The position numbers and the translations under genes were made by a program. From NCBI RefSeq assembly GCF_020172085.1, contig NZ_JAIVAT010000003.1, positions 372,001-436,000 on the forward strand: a stretch of DNA of 64,000 bases, read 5' to 3'. Source of the DNA: Rossellomorea aquimaris. GTDB taxonomy: Bacteria > Bacillota > Bacilli > Bacillales > Bacillaceae_B. The notes under the pieces are model-generated. The model ran no database searches. It was not told the DNA's origin and worked only from the letters and a program-made list of their open reading frames with translations. Of this stretch, positions 44,355 to 51,919 are shown one piece after another. Numbering within the stretch: the stretch's first letter is position 1; every line of letters starts with the position of its first letter.

Positions 44355-44398
44355 AAGGGATACTGACACACTAAACTGTGAGGGTATCCCTTTTTTTA
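44355..44398 (+). terminator. Terminator after tRNA-Arg(UCU)
   Basis: AAGGGATAC and GTATCCCTT pair, with further CACA/TGTG pairing inward, then a T-run of seven. Confidence 0.88.
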
Positions 44399-44454
44399 TC
44401 CAATACTTGATTGGATAACTTATATTCTACGAGTTATCATATTATACCGATTAT

Positions 44455-44531
44455 GTCCCAGTAGCTCAGCAGGATAGAGCAACAGTTTCCTAAACTGTAG
44501 GTCGGGAGTTCGAATCTCTTCTGGGACGCCA
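44455..44531 (+). tRNA. tRNA-Arg (anticodon CCU)
   Basis: A 77-base cloverleaf nearly identical to the preceding tRNA except for the anticodon stem ACAGT/ACTGT, the loop TTCCTAA (anticodon CCT) and one T-arm base. Encodes CCA. It reads AGG codons. I could not identify a convincing promoter in the 56 bases after the upstream terminator; some read-through may supply it. Confidence 0.96.
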
Positions 44532-44546
44532 TCAATCCTACATACC

Positions 44547-44579
44547 AAAGCTTACCTTGCAGAAGGTAAGCTTTTTTTG
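44547..44579 (+). terminator. Terminator after tRNA-Arg(CCU)
   Basis: AAAGCTTACC and GGTAAGCTTT pair around TTGCAGAA, followed by TTTTT. Confidence 0.9.
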
Positions 44580-44639
44580 TTATCCAATAGATATCGTGCT
44601 AAACTTAAGGCAACTAAACAGTATAGGCAGGTACGTTTT

Positions 44640-45638
44640 ATGAATAAGGGAAACCAAGAAGGAAAAGGAAAGATTGTACATTTTCCAGGATTGAAGGATC
44701 GGCTGCTGGAAAAAGGGGTGCTGGCACTGGAACAGGGTGAGGTCCATGAAGCGTCGGAACTCCTCGCACAAGCCTATGAATTTGACCCGGATAACCCGGA
44801 TATCAATACAGCACTTGTATTATCCCTCTATGAAAGCAAGCAATATGACGAAGCGGGATCCATATGTAAAGAGATGCTCCTTGAAGGGATCGGTGACTAC
44901 TTCGAGGTTGTTGATATGTATTTAATGATTCTCATTCAGCTTCATCAGCATAAGGAAGTGATCGATACGATCAATGCCCTTTTTGATGAAAAAGAAGTTC
45001 CGATTGAAAAGGAAGAACATTTCAGGAAGCTTCTTCAATTCAGTGAAAAGGTCGTGAGTGGGAAAGCGACGATCCCTGAAAAAGAAGAGCCGGAAGAGGA
45101 ACAAATCCTGGCTGGAAAGAGCCTGGAGGAGCAGACGCTGATCGTGGCACAGCTCGTTCATCGGAATATTCAACCGTTTCGACGGGAGTTGGTAAGGGTA
45201 TTAAGGGACCCGGATGCCCATCCGTTTTTACAAACGATGATCTTAAATGTTTTAAGAGAGCACGGAATGGATAAACAAGTAGTCGTGGTGAAGTTTGATA
45301 AGGAAGAGAAGGTATATCCATCAGGATTGACCGATGTATTCGAATCTGGGTTCTTCAAAGGTGTTACAGACTCTCTGGATGACCTCCTAGCACAAACGAA
45401 CCCTACTCTATTTCAGCATGCGTTGGAATTGGTGAAGCGGCATGTTTTCCTTCTCTACCCTTTTACACTTGAAGGGGATCCGAAAGAAATCGCTTCGGTC
45501 TATGCCTACTACACAGCGGGGATGTTTGCCGATTCGATCCTTGAGGAAGAGTTGGAAGAGGTAATTGAAAATGCACAAGCTAAAGGGATTTTAGCTAAAG
45601 TAGAGGAACTAGAGGAAATTTCCTCTCCCAATATTTAA
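44640..45638 (+). CDS. ysoA: TPR-like repeat protein
   Basis: A 332-residue soluble protein beginning MNKGNQEGKGKIVHFPGLKDRL. It contains tetratricopeptide-like helices in the N-terminal third (EKGVLALEQGEVHEASELLAQAYEFDPDNPDINTAL, SLYESKQYDEAGSICKEML) and an acidic, helical remainder. Corresponds to B. subtilis YsoA by position directly upstream of tig. It probably serves as a protein-protein interaction module; its partner is unknown. Start ATG 44640 with GGCAGGT upstream; a longer TTG reading would overlap the tRNA terminator. Confidence 0.85.
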   Translation: MNKGNQEGKGKIVHFPGLKDRLLEKGVLALEQGEVHEASELLAQAYEFDPDNPDINTALVLSLYESKQYDEAGSICKEMLLEGIGDYFEVVDMYLMILIQLHQHKEVIDTINALFDEKEVPIEKEEHFRKLLQFSEKVVSGKATIPEKEEPEEEQILAGKSLEEQTLIVAQLVHRNIQPFRRELVRVLRDPDAHPFLQTMILNVLREHGMDKQVVVVKFDKEEKVYPSGLTDVFESGFFKGVTDSLDDLLAQTNPTLFQHALELVKRHVFLLYPFTLEGDPKEIASVYAYYTAGMFADSILEEELEEVIENAQAKGILAKVEELEEISSPNI

Positions 45639-45648
45639 ACGCTCTCTG

Positions 45649-45676
45649 TTGAAAGACAGTGGCTGTATGTTATAAT
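45649..45676 (+). promoter_or_regulatory. Sigma-A promoter of tig
   Basis: TTGAAA (45649-45654), a 16-base spacer and extended -10 TGTTATAAT (ending 45676). The leader before tig is about 115 bases. Confidence 0.8.
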
Positions 45677-45798
45677 GTAATGGTTGTAATGTAAAAGTTT
45701 TTCATATATTTACGATGATAGTGCTAGATTCACACGGGACTATCTACTACTATGCGTAAAAAATTTAAGATCAATCATAGATTGTTGGAGGGAACAGT

Positions 45799-47085
45799 AT
45801 GTCTGCAAAATGGGAAAAGCAAGAAGGAAACCAAGGAGTACTTACAATTGAAGTAGAGGCTGCGAAAGTAAATGAAGGTTTAGACGCGGCATTCAAAAAA
45901 GTTGTAAAACAAGTAAACGTACCAGGATTCCGTAAAGGGAAAATGCCTCGCGGTATGTTCGAAAAACGTTTTGGAGTAGAATCACTTTACCAAGACGCAT
46001 TAGATTTCATCCTGCCTGAAGCATATGCGAAAGCAATCGAAGAAACTGGAATCGATCCAATCGACCGTCCAGAAATCGATGTTGAGCAAATGGAAAAAGG
46101 AAAAGAGTTAATCTTCACTGCGAAAGTACAAGTGAAACCAGAAGTGAAACTTGGCGAATACAAAGGTCTTGAAGTAGAAAAAATGGAAACGGAAGTAACA
46201 GCTGAAGACGTTGAAGCTGAACTTACTTCACTTCAAGAAAAACAAGCTGAGCTTGCGGTTAAAGAAGAAGGAAAAGCTGAAGAAGGCGATACTGTAACAA
46301 TGGATTTCGAAGGATTCGTTGACGGTGAAGCATTCGAAGGTGGACAAGCTGAGAACTATTCACTTGAATTAGGTTCTGGTCAGTTCATCCCAGGCTTCGA
46401 AGAGCAATTAGTGGGTGTAGCATCAGGAGAAGAGAAAGAAGTAGAAGTAAACTTCCCTGAAGAATACCATGCAGCTGAACTTGCTGGAAAACCAGCTACT
46501 TTCAAAGTTAAAGTTCACGAAATCAAAGCGAAAGAACTTCCAGCACTTGATGATGAGTTCGCGAAAGACGCTGACGAAGAAGTTGAAACGCTTGCTGAAC
46601 TGAAAGAAAAAATCGAAAAACGTCTTCAAGAGTCTAAAAAGAACGAAGCTGAAACAGCTGTTCGTGAAACTCTTGTAAATAAAGCTTCTGACAATGCTGA
46701 AGTTGAAATTCCAGAAGTAATGGTAACAGCTGAAGTAGACCGCATGATGCAGGAATTCGGTCAACGTCTTCAAATGCAAGGTATGAACCTTGACCTATAC
46801 TTCCAATTCTCTGGTCAAACAGAAGAAGATCTTCGCGGTCAAATGACAGAAGATGCCGGCAAACGCGTTCGCACTAACCTGACACTTGAAGCTATCGCAG
46901 CAGCAGAAAACCTTGAAGTGACAGACGCAGAAGCAGAAGAAGAAGTAAACAAAATGGCTGAACAATACAACATGTCTGCTGACAACATCAAACAAGCACT
47001 AGGTGGTCTAGACACACTTAAAGCTGACCTTAAAGTTCGTAAAGCAGTAGAATTCCTTGTAGAAAACAGCAAAACTGTAGCATAA
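45799..47085 (+). CDS. tig: Trigger factor (ribosome-associated chaperone, PPIase)
   Basis: A 428-residue protein in the usual three-domain order. The N-terminal ribosome-binding domain has the signature [19 protein letters not shown] (about 38-56). The FKBP-type peptidyl-prolyl isomerase domain (about 150-245) contains [20 protein letters not shown] and [23 protein letters not shown]. The C-terminal helical chaperone domain runs to the end. It binds nascent chains at the ribosome exit. GGAGGGAAC ribosome binding site. Very lysine/glutamate-rich and strongly codon-biased (GAA, AAA), consistent with high expression. Confidence 0.98.
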   Translation: MSAKWEKQEGNQGVLTIEVEAAKVNEGLDAAFKKVVKQVNVPGFRKGKMPRGMFEKRFGVESLYQDALDFILPEAYAKAIEETGIDPIDRPEIDVEQMEKGKELIFTAKVQVKPEVKLGEYKGLEVEKMETEVTAEDVEAELTSLQEKQAELAVKEEGKAEEGDTVTMDFEGFVDGEAFEGGQAENYSLELGSGQFIPGFEEQLVGVASGEEKEVEVNFPEEYHAAELAGKPATFKVKVHEIKAKELPALDDEFAKDADEEVETLAELKEKIEKRLQESKKNEAETAVRETLVNKASDNAEVEIPEVMVTAEVDRMMQEFGQRLQMQGMNLDLYFQFSGQTEEDLRGQMTEDAGKRVRTNLTLEAIAAAENLEVTDAEAEEEVNKMAEQYNMSADNIKQALGGLDTLKADLKVRKAVEFLVENSKTVA

Positions 47086-47094
47086 TAAAAATAG

Positions 47095-47127
47095 CAAACA
47101 AGGCGCGAATCTTCGTGCCTTGTTTTG
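47095..47127 (+). terminator. Terminator of tig
   Basis: AACAAGGCGCGAA and TTCGTGCCTTGTT pair around TC, followed by TTGT. Confidence 0.8.
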
Positions 47128-47135
47128 TACAATGA

Positions 47136-47302
47136 AGCATAGAAACTTCATGATTTTGACTCATTCGTGCGAAACGAATGTTTCACATGCTTTTCAGCTA
47201 TGCTGAAAAGTAACCATCATCATCAAAAGTGAAAGAGCAAATTGTTTTGCTCTATCGCTTTTGATGATAGTGGCGTAAATGAGTCAAAATCATTACTATG
47301 CT
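47136..47302. repeat. Multibranched inverted-repeat element between tig and clpX
   Basis: Nested perfect pairings: AGCATAG (47136) with CTATGCT (47296), and the 16-bp ATGATTTTGACTCATT (47150-47165) with its complement (47278-47293). Within this outer stem are three hairpins: a small one (CATTCG/CGAATG or GAAAC/GTTTC), CTTTTCAGC/GCTGAAAAG with a 3-base loop (47190-47210), and ATCATCAAAAG/CTTTTGATGAT (47219-47268) capped by AGAGCAA/TTGCTCT. No coding frame. It may be a structured RNA or a palindromic mobile element. Confidence 0.85.
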
Positions 47303-47519
47303 AAGCTTGATTTGGTAATTTTTTACCCTGGCGCTCAAATTTTCTACAACCGTTTTTTATAGAAAAAAGGACCAAAATATTGTACTCTATAGAATAAGAA
47401 ACTTTTATCGCCCCAATAAGAATAAGAACCACTATTTTTGGAAAAAGCTTATGAAACGGGGTTGCATTACTTTCACCAGGAACATACATAATCAGATTCC
47501 TTACATTACCTGACTTCAA
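47301..47519 (-). pseudogene. Possible remnant of a membrane-protein gene
   Basis: A 72-codon minus-strand reading frame containing MYVPGESNATPFHKLFPKIV and VLILIGAI. This recalls, weakly, the N-terminus of EcfT/CbiQ transporter proteins (YVPG-S--H-L-P). An internal ATG has AAGGA 9 bases upstream. The frame stops after one hydrophobic segment and the rest of such a protein is missing. It may be a decayed fragment or chance. The remaining bases to clpX (47520-47728) hold AT-rich DNA with no clear feature. Confidence 0.2.
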
Positions 47520-47728
47520 TTGGACAAGCTAGACATTAGCAATGTAAAATATTTGCTAAAATGCGTATTACATAATAAGATGATTCTTAAGAATCGTATC
47601 CATTTCTTTACGAACATATAATATGATAAAATGCAGTACATAACTTTAGGTAATAGGGATGTAAGGAATCGTTCGTTTGATGAAACAAAGCACGATTTTA
47701 TGAAGTTTTAACGAAGGGGTGAAAATCA

Positions 47729-49000
47729 TTGTTTAAATTTAATGATGAAAAAGGGCAATTAAAATGTTCTTTTTGCGGAAAAACACAAGACCAAGTTCGT
47801 AAACTAGTCGCTGGACCAGGTGTGTATATTTGTGATGAGTGTATCGAGCTTTGCACGGAAATCGTAGAAGAAGAGCTTGGTACAGAAGAAGAAGTAGAAT
47901 TTAAAGACGTACCAAAACCACGTGAAATCCGTGAAATCCTGGACGAATATGTCATTGGTCAGGACCAAGCGAAGAAATCACTCGCTGTAGCGGTTTACAA
48001 CCACTACAAGCGTATCAACTCCAGCAGCAAAGTGGATGACGTCGAACTGTCAAAGAGTAATATTGCCATGATTGGACCGACTGGTAGCGGTAAAACCTTA
48101 CTTGCCCAAACATTGGCTCGTATTCTTAACGTTCCTTTCGCCATCGCTGACGCCACTTCACTAACTGAAGCCGGTTATGTTGGGGAAGACGTAGAAAATA
48201 TCCTATTGAAATTGATCCAGGCAGCTGACTACGATGTAGAAAAAGCTGAAAAAGGAATTATCTACATCGATGAAATCGATAAAGTGGCAAGAAAATCTGA
48301 AAATCCGTCTATCACAAGAGATGTTTCAGGTGAAGGGGTGCAACAAGCCCTATTGAAGATTCTTGAAGGTACGGTAGCAAGCGTTCCACCACAAGGCGGA
48401 CGTAAGCACCCTCACCAGGAGTTCATTCAAATCGATACGTCCAATGTACTGTTCATCTGTGGTGGGGCATTTGACGGCATCGAGCAAATCATCAAACGCC
48501 GCTTAGGCCAGAAGGTCATCGGCTTCGGTTCTGATCCTAAAAATGCTGAAGTAAAAGAAGATAAATCCCTTCTTTCTAAAGTTGTACCTGAAGACCTGTT
48601 GAAATTCGGTTTGATTCCTGAATTCATCGGTCGTTTACCAGTCATTTCAAGCCTAGAGCCTCTAGATGAAGAAGCGCTGGTTGAAATCCTGACAAAACCT
48701 AAAAATGCATTGGTAAAACAATACCAAAAAATGCTTGAATTAGATGATGTCGAACTGGAATTCACAGAAGATGCACTGCTTGAAATCTCTAAAAAAGCCA
48801 TTGAGCGTAAAACAGGAGCACGTGGATTACGTTCTATCATCGAAACGATGATGTTGGATGTCATGTTTGATCTTCCTTCCCGTGATGATATTAAAAAATG
48901 TATCATTACTAAAGAAACGATCCTTGAAGATGCAGCTCCTCACCTCATGCTTGAGGATGGAACGATGATCGATCCAAATGAGGAAAAGACATCAGCTTAA
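47729..49000 (+). CDS. clpX: ATP-dependent Clp protease ATP-binding subunit ClpX
   Basis: A 423-residue AAA+ unfoldase that feeds substrates to ClpP. The N-terminal zinc-binding domain has [11 protein letters not shown] and CDECIELC (about 13-40). The ATPase has Walker [13 protein letters not shown] (about 117-128), a Walker B segment [13 protein letters not shown], pore loop [11 protein letters not shown], the RKH loop [10 protein letters not shown] and the ClpP-binding loop at IGFGSDP. TTG start with AAGGGGTGA upstream, giving [13 protein letters not shown] as in relatives. Monocistronic, ended by a terminator; in B. subtilis lonB follows directly, here one gene intervenes. Confidence 0.98.
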   Translation: MFKFNDEKGQLKCSFCGKTQDQVRKLVAGPGVYICDECIELCTEIVEEELGTEEEVEFKDVPKPREIREILDEYVIGQDQAKKSLAVAVYNHYKRINSSSKVDDVELSKSNIAMIGPTGSGKTLLAQTLARILNVPFAIADATSLTEAGYVGEDVENILLKLIQAADYDVEKAEKGIIYIDEIDKVARKSENPSITRDVSGEGVQQALLKILEGTVASVPPQGGRKHPHQEFIQIDTSNVLFICGGAFDGIEQIIKRRLGQKVIGFGSDPKNAEVKEDKSLLSKVVPEDLLKFGLIPEFIGRLPVISSLEPLDEEALVEILTKPKNALVKQYQKMLELDDVELEFTEDALLEISKKAIERKTGARGLRSIIETMMLDVMFDLPSRDDIKKCIITKETILEDAAPHLMLEDGTMIDPNEEKTSA

Positions 49001-49010
49001 TACCTTAACG

Positions 49011-49048
49011 TAAAGCCAAGAATGATCCTTCATTCTTGGCTTTTTTTA
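49011..49048 (+). terminator. Terminator of clpX
   Basis: AAAGCCAAGAATG and CATTCTTGGCTTT pair around ATCCTT, followed by TTTT. Confidence 0.93.
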
Positions 49049-49082
49049 CGGATGAAGATGAAATAGATAGGAGATGGAAGAA

Positions 49083-49799
49083 TTGGATCGGAAGAAAACA
49101 AAGGTGGCCATTAGCTGGAGTGGGGGGAAAGATGGTTGTCTCGCTTTGTACCGTACCTTAAAAGAAGAAAAAGAAGTAGAGTGCCTTGTCTCCATGGTCT
49201 CTGAAAAATATGAACGAAATCATGCACACGGTCTGCGATTGGACATCTTGAAGCAGCAAGCAGAAGCAATGAATATTCCTCTTGTACTGGTGAATTCCGG
49301 AGAAGATTATGAACAAGCACTGATTCAAGCATTATATGATATAAAGCAGGATAGAGGTGTGGACGAAATCGTCTTTGGAAGCTTATATGCTGAAGAGGAT
49401 AGAAAGTGGAACGAAGAAGTAGCTATGAAAGCGGGACTGACATCCTCATTTCCTGTATGGATTTCAGAGAATGAAAGCAGTCTATTACTAAAAGAATTCA
49501 TAACACTAGGCTTTTCTGCAGTCGTATGCAGGGCTTCTGACAAAGTATTCGATCCATCTTGGGCTGGCAGGATGCTTGATCGGGATTTCTATGAAGATAT
49601 ACACAACAAAAAAGACTGTTGTGTCATGGGAGAAGCAGGAGAATACCATACATTTGTCCTGGACGGACCAATCTTTTCTAAAACAATTCAGCTTGAAAAA
49701 TCTGGAGTGGTATTGAATTCCGGACTCTGGTCACTGGACATTGAGGATTGCCAATTATTAGAGAAGAAAAGCGAAATGGAGGGCATAAACCAACTTTAG
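49083..49799 (+). CDS. Dph6-like ATP pyrophosphatase (diphthine-ammonia ligase family)
   Basis: A 238-residue adenine-nucleotide alpha hydrolase. The PP-loop is KVAISWSGGKDGCLALYRTL (about 6-25). RNHAHGLRLDILKQQAEAM, VFGSLYAEEDRKWNEEVAMKAGL and the C-terminal GEAGEYHTFVLDGPIF are typical of the MJ0570/Dph6 family. Eukaryotic members amidate diphthine on EF2; bacteria lack diphthamide, so the role here is unknown, probably an ATP-dependent amidation or thiolation-like step. Start chosen at TTG 49083, 9 bases after AGGAG; an ATG at 49074 sits directly on that ribosome binding site. Inserted between clpX and lonB. Confidence 0.82.
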   Translation: MDRKKTKVAISWSGGKDGCLALYRTLKEEKEVECLVSMVSEKYERNHAHGLRLDILKQQAEAMNIPLVLVNSGEDYEQALIQALYDIKQDRGVDEIVFGSLYAEEDRKWNEEVAMKAGLTSSFPVWISENESSLLLKEFITLGFSAVVCRASDKVFDPSWAGRMLDRDFYEDIHNKKDCCVMGEAGEYHTFVLDGPIFSKTIQLEKSGVVLNSGLWSLDIEDCQLLEKKSEMEGINQL

Positions 49800-49884
49800 A
49801 GATAGTCGAATTTAACATAAAAATGTAAGGGGAAAAGAAATTTAAAATAATAACTTTTAATACACAAAAGATGAAGATCAAGAT

Positions 49885-49951
49885 GTTGATTTCCGCTACA
49901 GGTGCTCAACTTACGCCCCGCGGAAAGCGAGCACCTGTAGCGGAAATCAAC
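49885..49951. repeat. Perfect 23-bp-arm palindrome, family 2, short copy
   Basis: The left arm at 49885-49907 begins GTTGATTTCCGC. The right arm at 49929-49951 is its exact complement, ending AGCGGAAATCAAC. The loop is CGCGGAAAGC-containing. It lacks the long centre of the other two family 2 copies. Confidence 0.88.
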
Positions 49952-50021
49952 CAGCACACGCTAGGTATGAAATTGAAGTTCTATACATTCTTTTTACCCC
50001 ATCCATTCACCGAACTTTTTT

Positions 50022-50051
50022 GTTTATTCCCACAAGGTCAAGGAGATACTA
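50022..50051 (+). promoter_or_regulatory. Sigma-F promoter of lonB
   Basis: GTTTA (50022-50026), a 15-base spacer and GGAGATACTA (50042-50051) match the sigma-F consensus GYWTA-N15-GGNRANANTR at every defined position. It lies 37 bases before the lonB start. B. subtilis lonB is a forespore sigma-F gene. Confidence 0.88.
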
Positions 50052-50087
50052 ACCGATAACAACTTGTATCTACTTGGAGGGAGACGA

Positions 50088-51746
50088 ATGAGCTTTACTA
50101 GCATCGCTTTATTCATCCAATTATTCTTCGGAATCATCATTGGATTGTATTTCTGGAACCTGTTAAAGAACCAGCGAACTCAAAAAGTTTCCATTGACCG
50201 TGAATCAAAAAAAGAGATGGAAGAACTCCGAAAGATGAGATCCATTTCATTAACCGAACCCCTGGCTGAAAAAGTAAGACCATCAACCTTTGAAGATATT
50301 GTCGGTCAAGAAGATGGGATAAAAGCATTGAAAGCGGCACTATGCAGTCCCAATCCTCAGCACGTCATCATCTATGGACCTCCTGGTGTCGGAAAAACGG
50401 CAGCAGCCCGATTGGTCCTGGAAGAAGCCAAGAAAAATATGAAATCCCCGTTTAAACCTTCTGCTGTTTTTGTTGAGTTGGATGCCACGACCGCAAGATT
50501 CGATGAACGTGGAATTGCCGATCCGTTGATTGGTTCCGTCCATGATCCTATTTATCAGGGAGCGGGAGCCATGGGACAGGCCGGGATTCCACAGCCAAAA
50601 CAAGGGGCCGTGACAAATGCTCATGGTGGCGTATTATTCATTGACGAAATCGGAGAGTTACATCCTATTCAATTGAATAAGCTCTTAAAAGTGTTAGAAG
50701 ATCGCAGAGTGTTCCTTGAGAGCGCCTATTACAATGAAGAAAATCACCAAATCCCGACTCATATTCATGATATTTTCAAGAATGGCCTTCCCGCTGATTT
50801 CCGTTTAATTGGTGCAACGACACGTACACCAAGTGAACTCCCTCCTGCCATCCGTTCAAGGTGCATGGAAGTTTTCTTCAGGGAGCTAGAGCACGATGAA
50901 GTGAAAAAAGTTGCGGCAGGGGCCGTGGATAAAGTTGGGATGACTATCAGTGAAAAAGGTCTCGACACCCTTGCGTCTTATGCACGAAATGGGCGTGAAG
51001 CCGTTAATATGGTGCAAATCGCGGCTGGAGTCGCCATTACAGAAAATAGAAAAGAAATCTATGATCATGAGCTTGAGTGGATCATACAATCCAGCCAGCT
51101 GTCCCCCCGTTATCAGAAAAAAATCAACGAAGAAGCAACGATTGGTCTGGTCAATGGTTTAGCCGTTACAGGACCAAACACCGGATCACTGCTTGAAATC
51201 GAAGTGAACGTCATTCCTTCAAGTGATAAAGGGACCATTAACGTAACGGGTATAGTAGAAGAAGAAAGCATCGGTGATCGAAGCAAATCAATCAGGCGTA
51301 AGAGTATGGCGAAAGGATCGATTGAAAATGTCATAACAGTCCTTCGATCCATGGGTGTTCCTGCCGATCAATATGATATTCATGTGAACTTCCCGGGTGG
51401 TGTGCCGGTTGACGGACCTTCCGCTGGGATCGCCATGGCACTTGGCATCTATTCGGCCATTTACCGAATCCCTATCAAACACACCATTGCTGTAACAGGT
51501 GAAATCAGTATTCATGGATCCGTTAAACCTGTCGGCGGGGTATTCCCAAAGGTGAAGGGTGCAAAATTAGCAGGCGCGACCATGGCCATCATCCCTTACG
51601 ACAATCAACAAGCCATGTTAAGTGAAATAGAAGGAATCGAAGTGGTTCCTGTCAAACAACTAAAGGAAGTGCTTGATCTGGCCCTGATGAAGGACCACTT
51701 ACCGCAAACCGATCTTGTTCCAGAACAAAATAAGAAAAGTGTATAG
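50088..51746 (+). CDS. lonB: Sporulation-associated Lon-like protease LonB
   Basis: A 552-residue AAA+ protease, the same length as B. subtilis LonB. It has an N-terminal membrane segment (about 5-21, IALFIQLFFGIIIGLYFW), then Walker [14 protein letters not shown] (about 97-109), a helicase/ATPase core with LFIDEIGELHPIQLNKLLKVLEDR, and the C-terminal Lon serine protease domain with the catalytic Ser in VDGPSAGIAMAL and Lys in GGVFPKVKGAKLAGA. It lacks the Lon N-terminal substrate domain. Start ATG 50088 with GGAGGGA. Forespore expression is indicated by the sigma-F promoter. Confidence 0.96.
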   Translation: MSFTSIALFIQLFFGIIIGLYFWNLLKNQRTQKVSIDRESKKEMEELRKMRSISLTEPLAEKVRPSTFEDIVGQEDGIKALKAALCSPNPQHVIIYGPPGVGKTAAARLVLEEAKKNMKSPFKPSAVFVELDATTARFDERGIADPLIGSVHDPIYQGAGAMGQAGIPQPKQGAVTNAHGGVLFIDEIGELHPIQLNKLLKVLEDRRVFLESAYYNEENHQIPTHIHDIFKNGLPADFRLIGATTRTPSELPPAIRSRCMEVFFRELEHDEVKKVAAGAVDKVGMTISEKGLDTLASYARNGREAVNMVQIAAGVAITENRKEIYDHELEWIIQSSQLSPRYQKKINEEATIGLVNGLAVTGPNTGSLLEIEVNVIPSSDKGTINVTGIVEEESIGDRSKSIRRKSMAKGSIENVITVLRSMGVPADQYDIHVNFPGGVPVDGPSAGIAMALGIYSAIYRIPIKHTIAVTGEISIHGSVKPVGGVFPKVKGAKLAGATMAIIPYDNQQAMLSEIEGIEVVPVKQLKEVLDLALMKDHLPQTDLVPEQNKKSV

Positions 51747-51753
51747 ACTGTTG

Positions 51754-51787
51754 ACCGATTCGGGTCTATCCGAATCGGTTTGTTTTT
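51754..51787 (+). terminator. Terminator of lonB
   Basis: ACCGATTCGG and CCGAATCGGT pair around GTCTAT, followed by TTGTTTTTG. Confidence 0.88.
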
Positions 51788-51919
51788 GAATCGGGTGGTA
51801 ACAGGAATATGCGCTGGTCCATCCGAATAAAGTTGTAAATACCTATTTAATAGACACTACCTAGTAAATAAGTTAGAATTGTACAAAGACTAGAAGAGCA
51901 TAATCCGGAGGTGTTATAT

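Noticed and set aside
45610-45625. Palindrome AGAGGAAATTTCCTCT at the end of ysoA
   Set aside because: It lies inside the coding sequence, has no loop or T-run, and the tig promoter follows independently.
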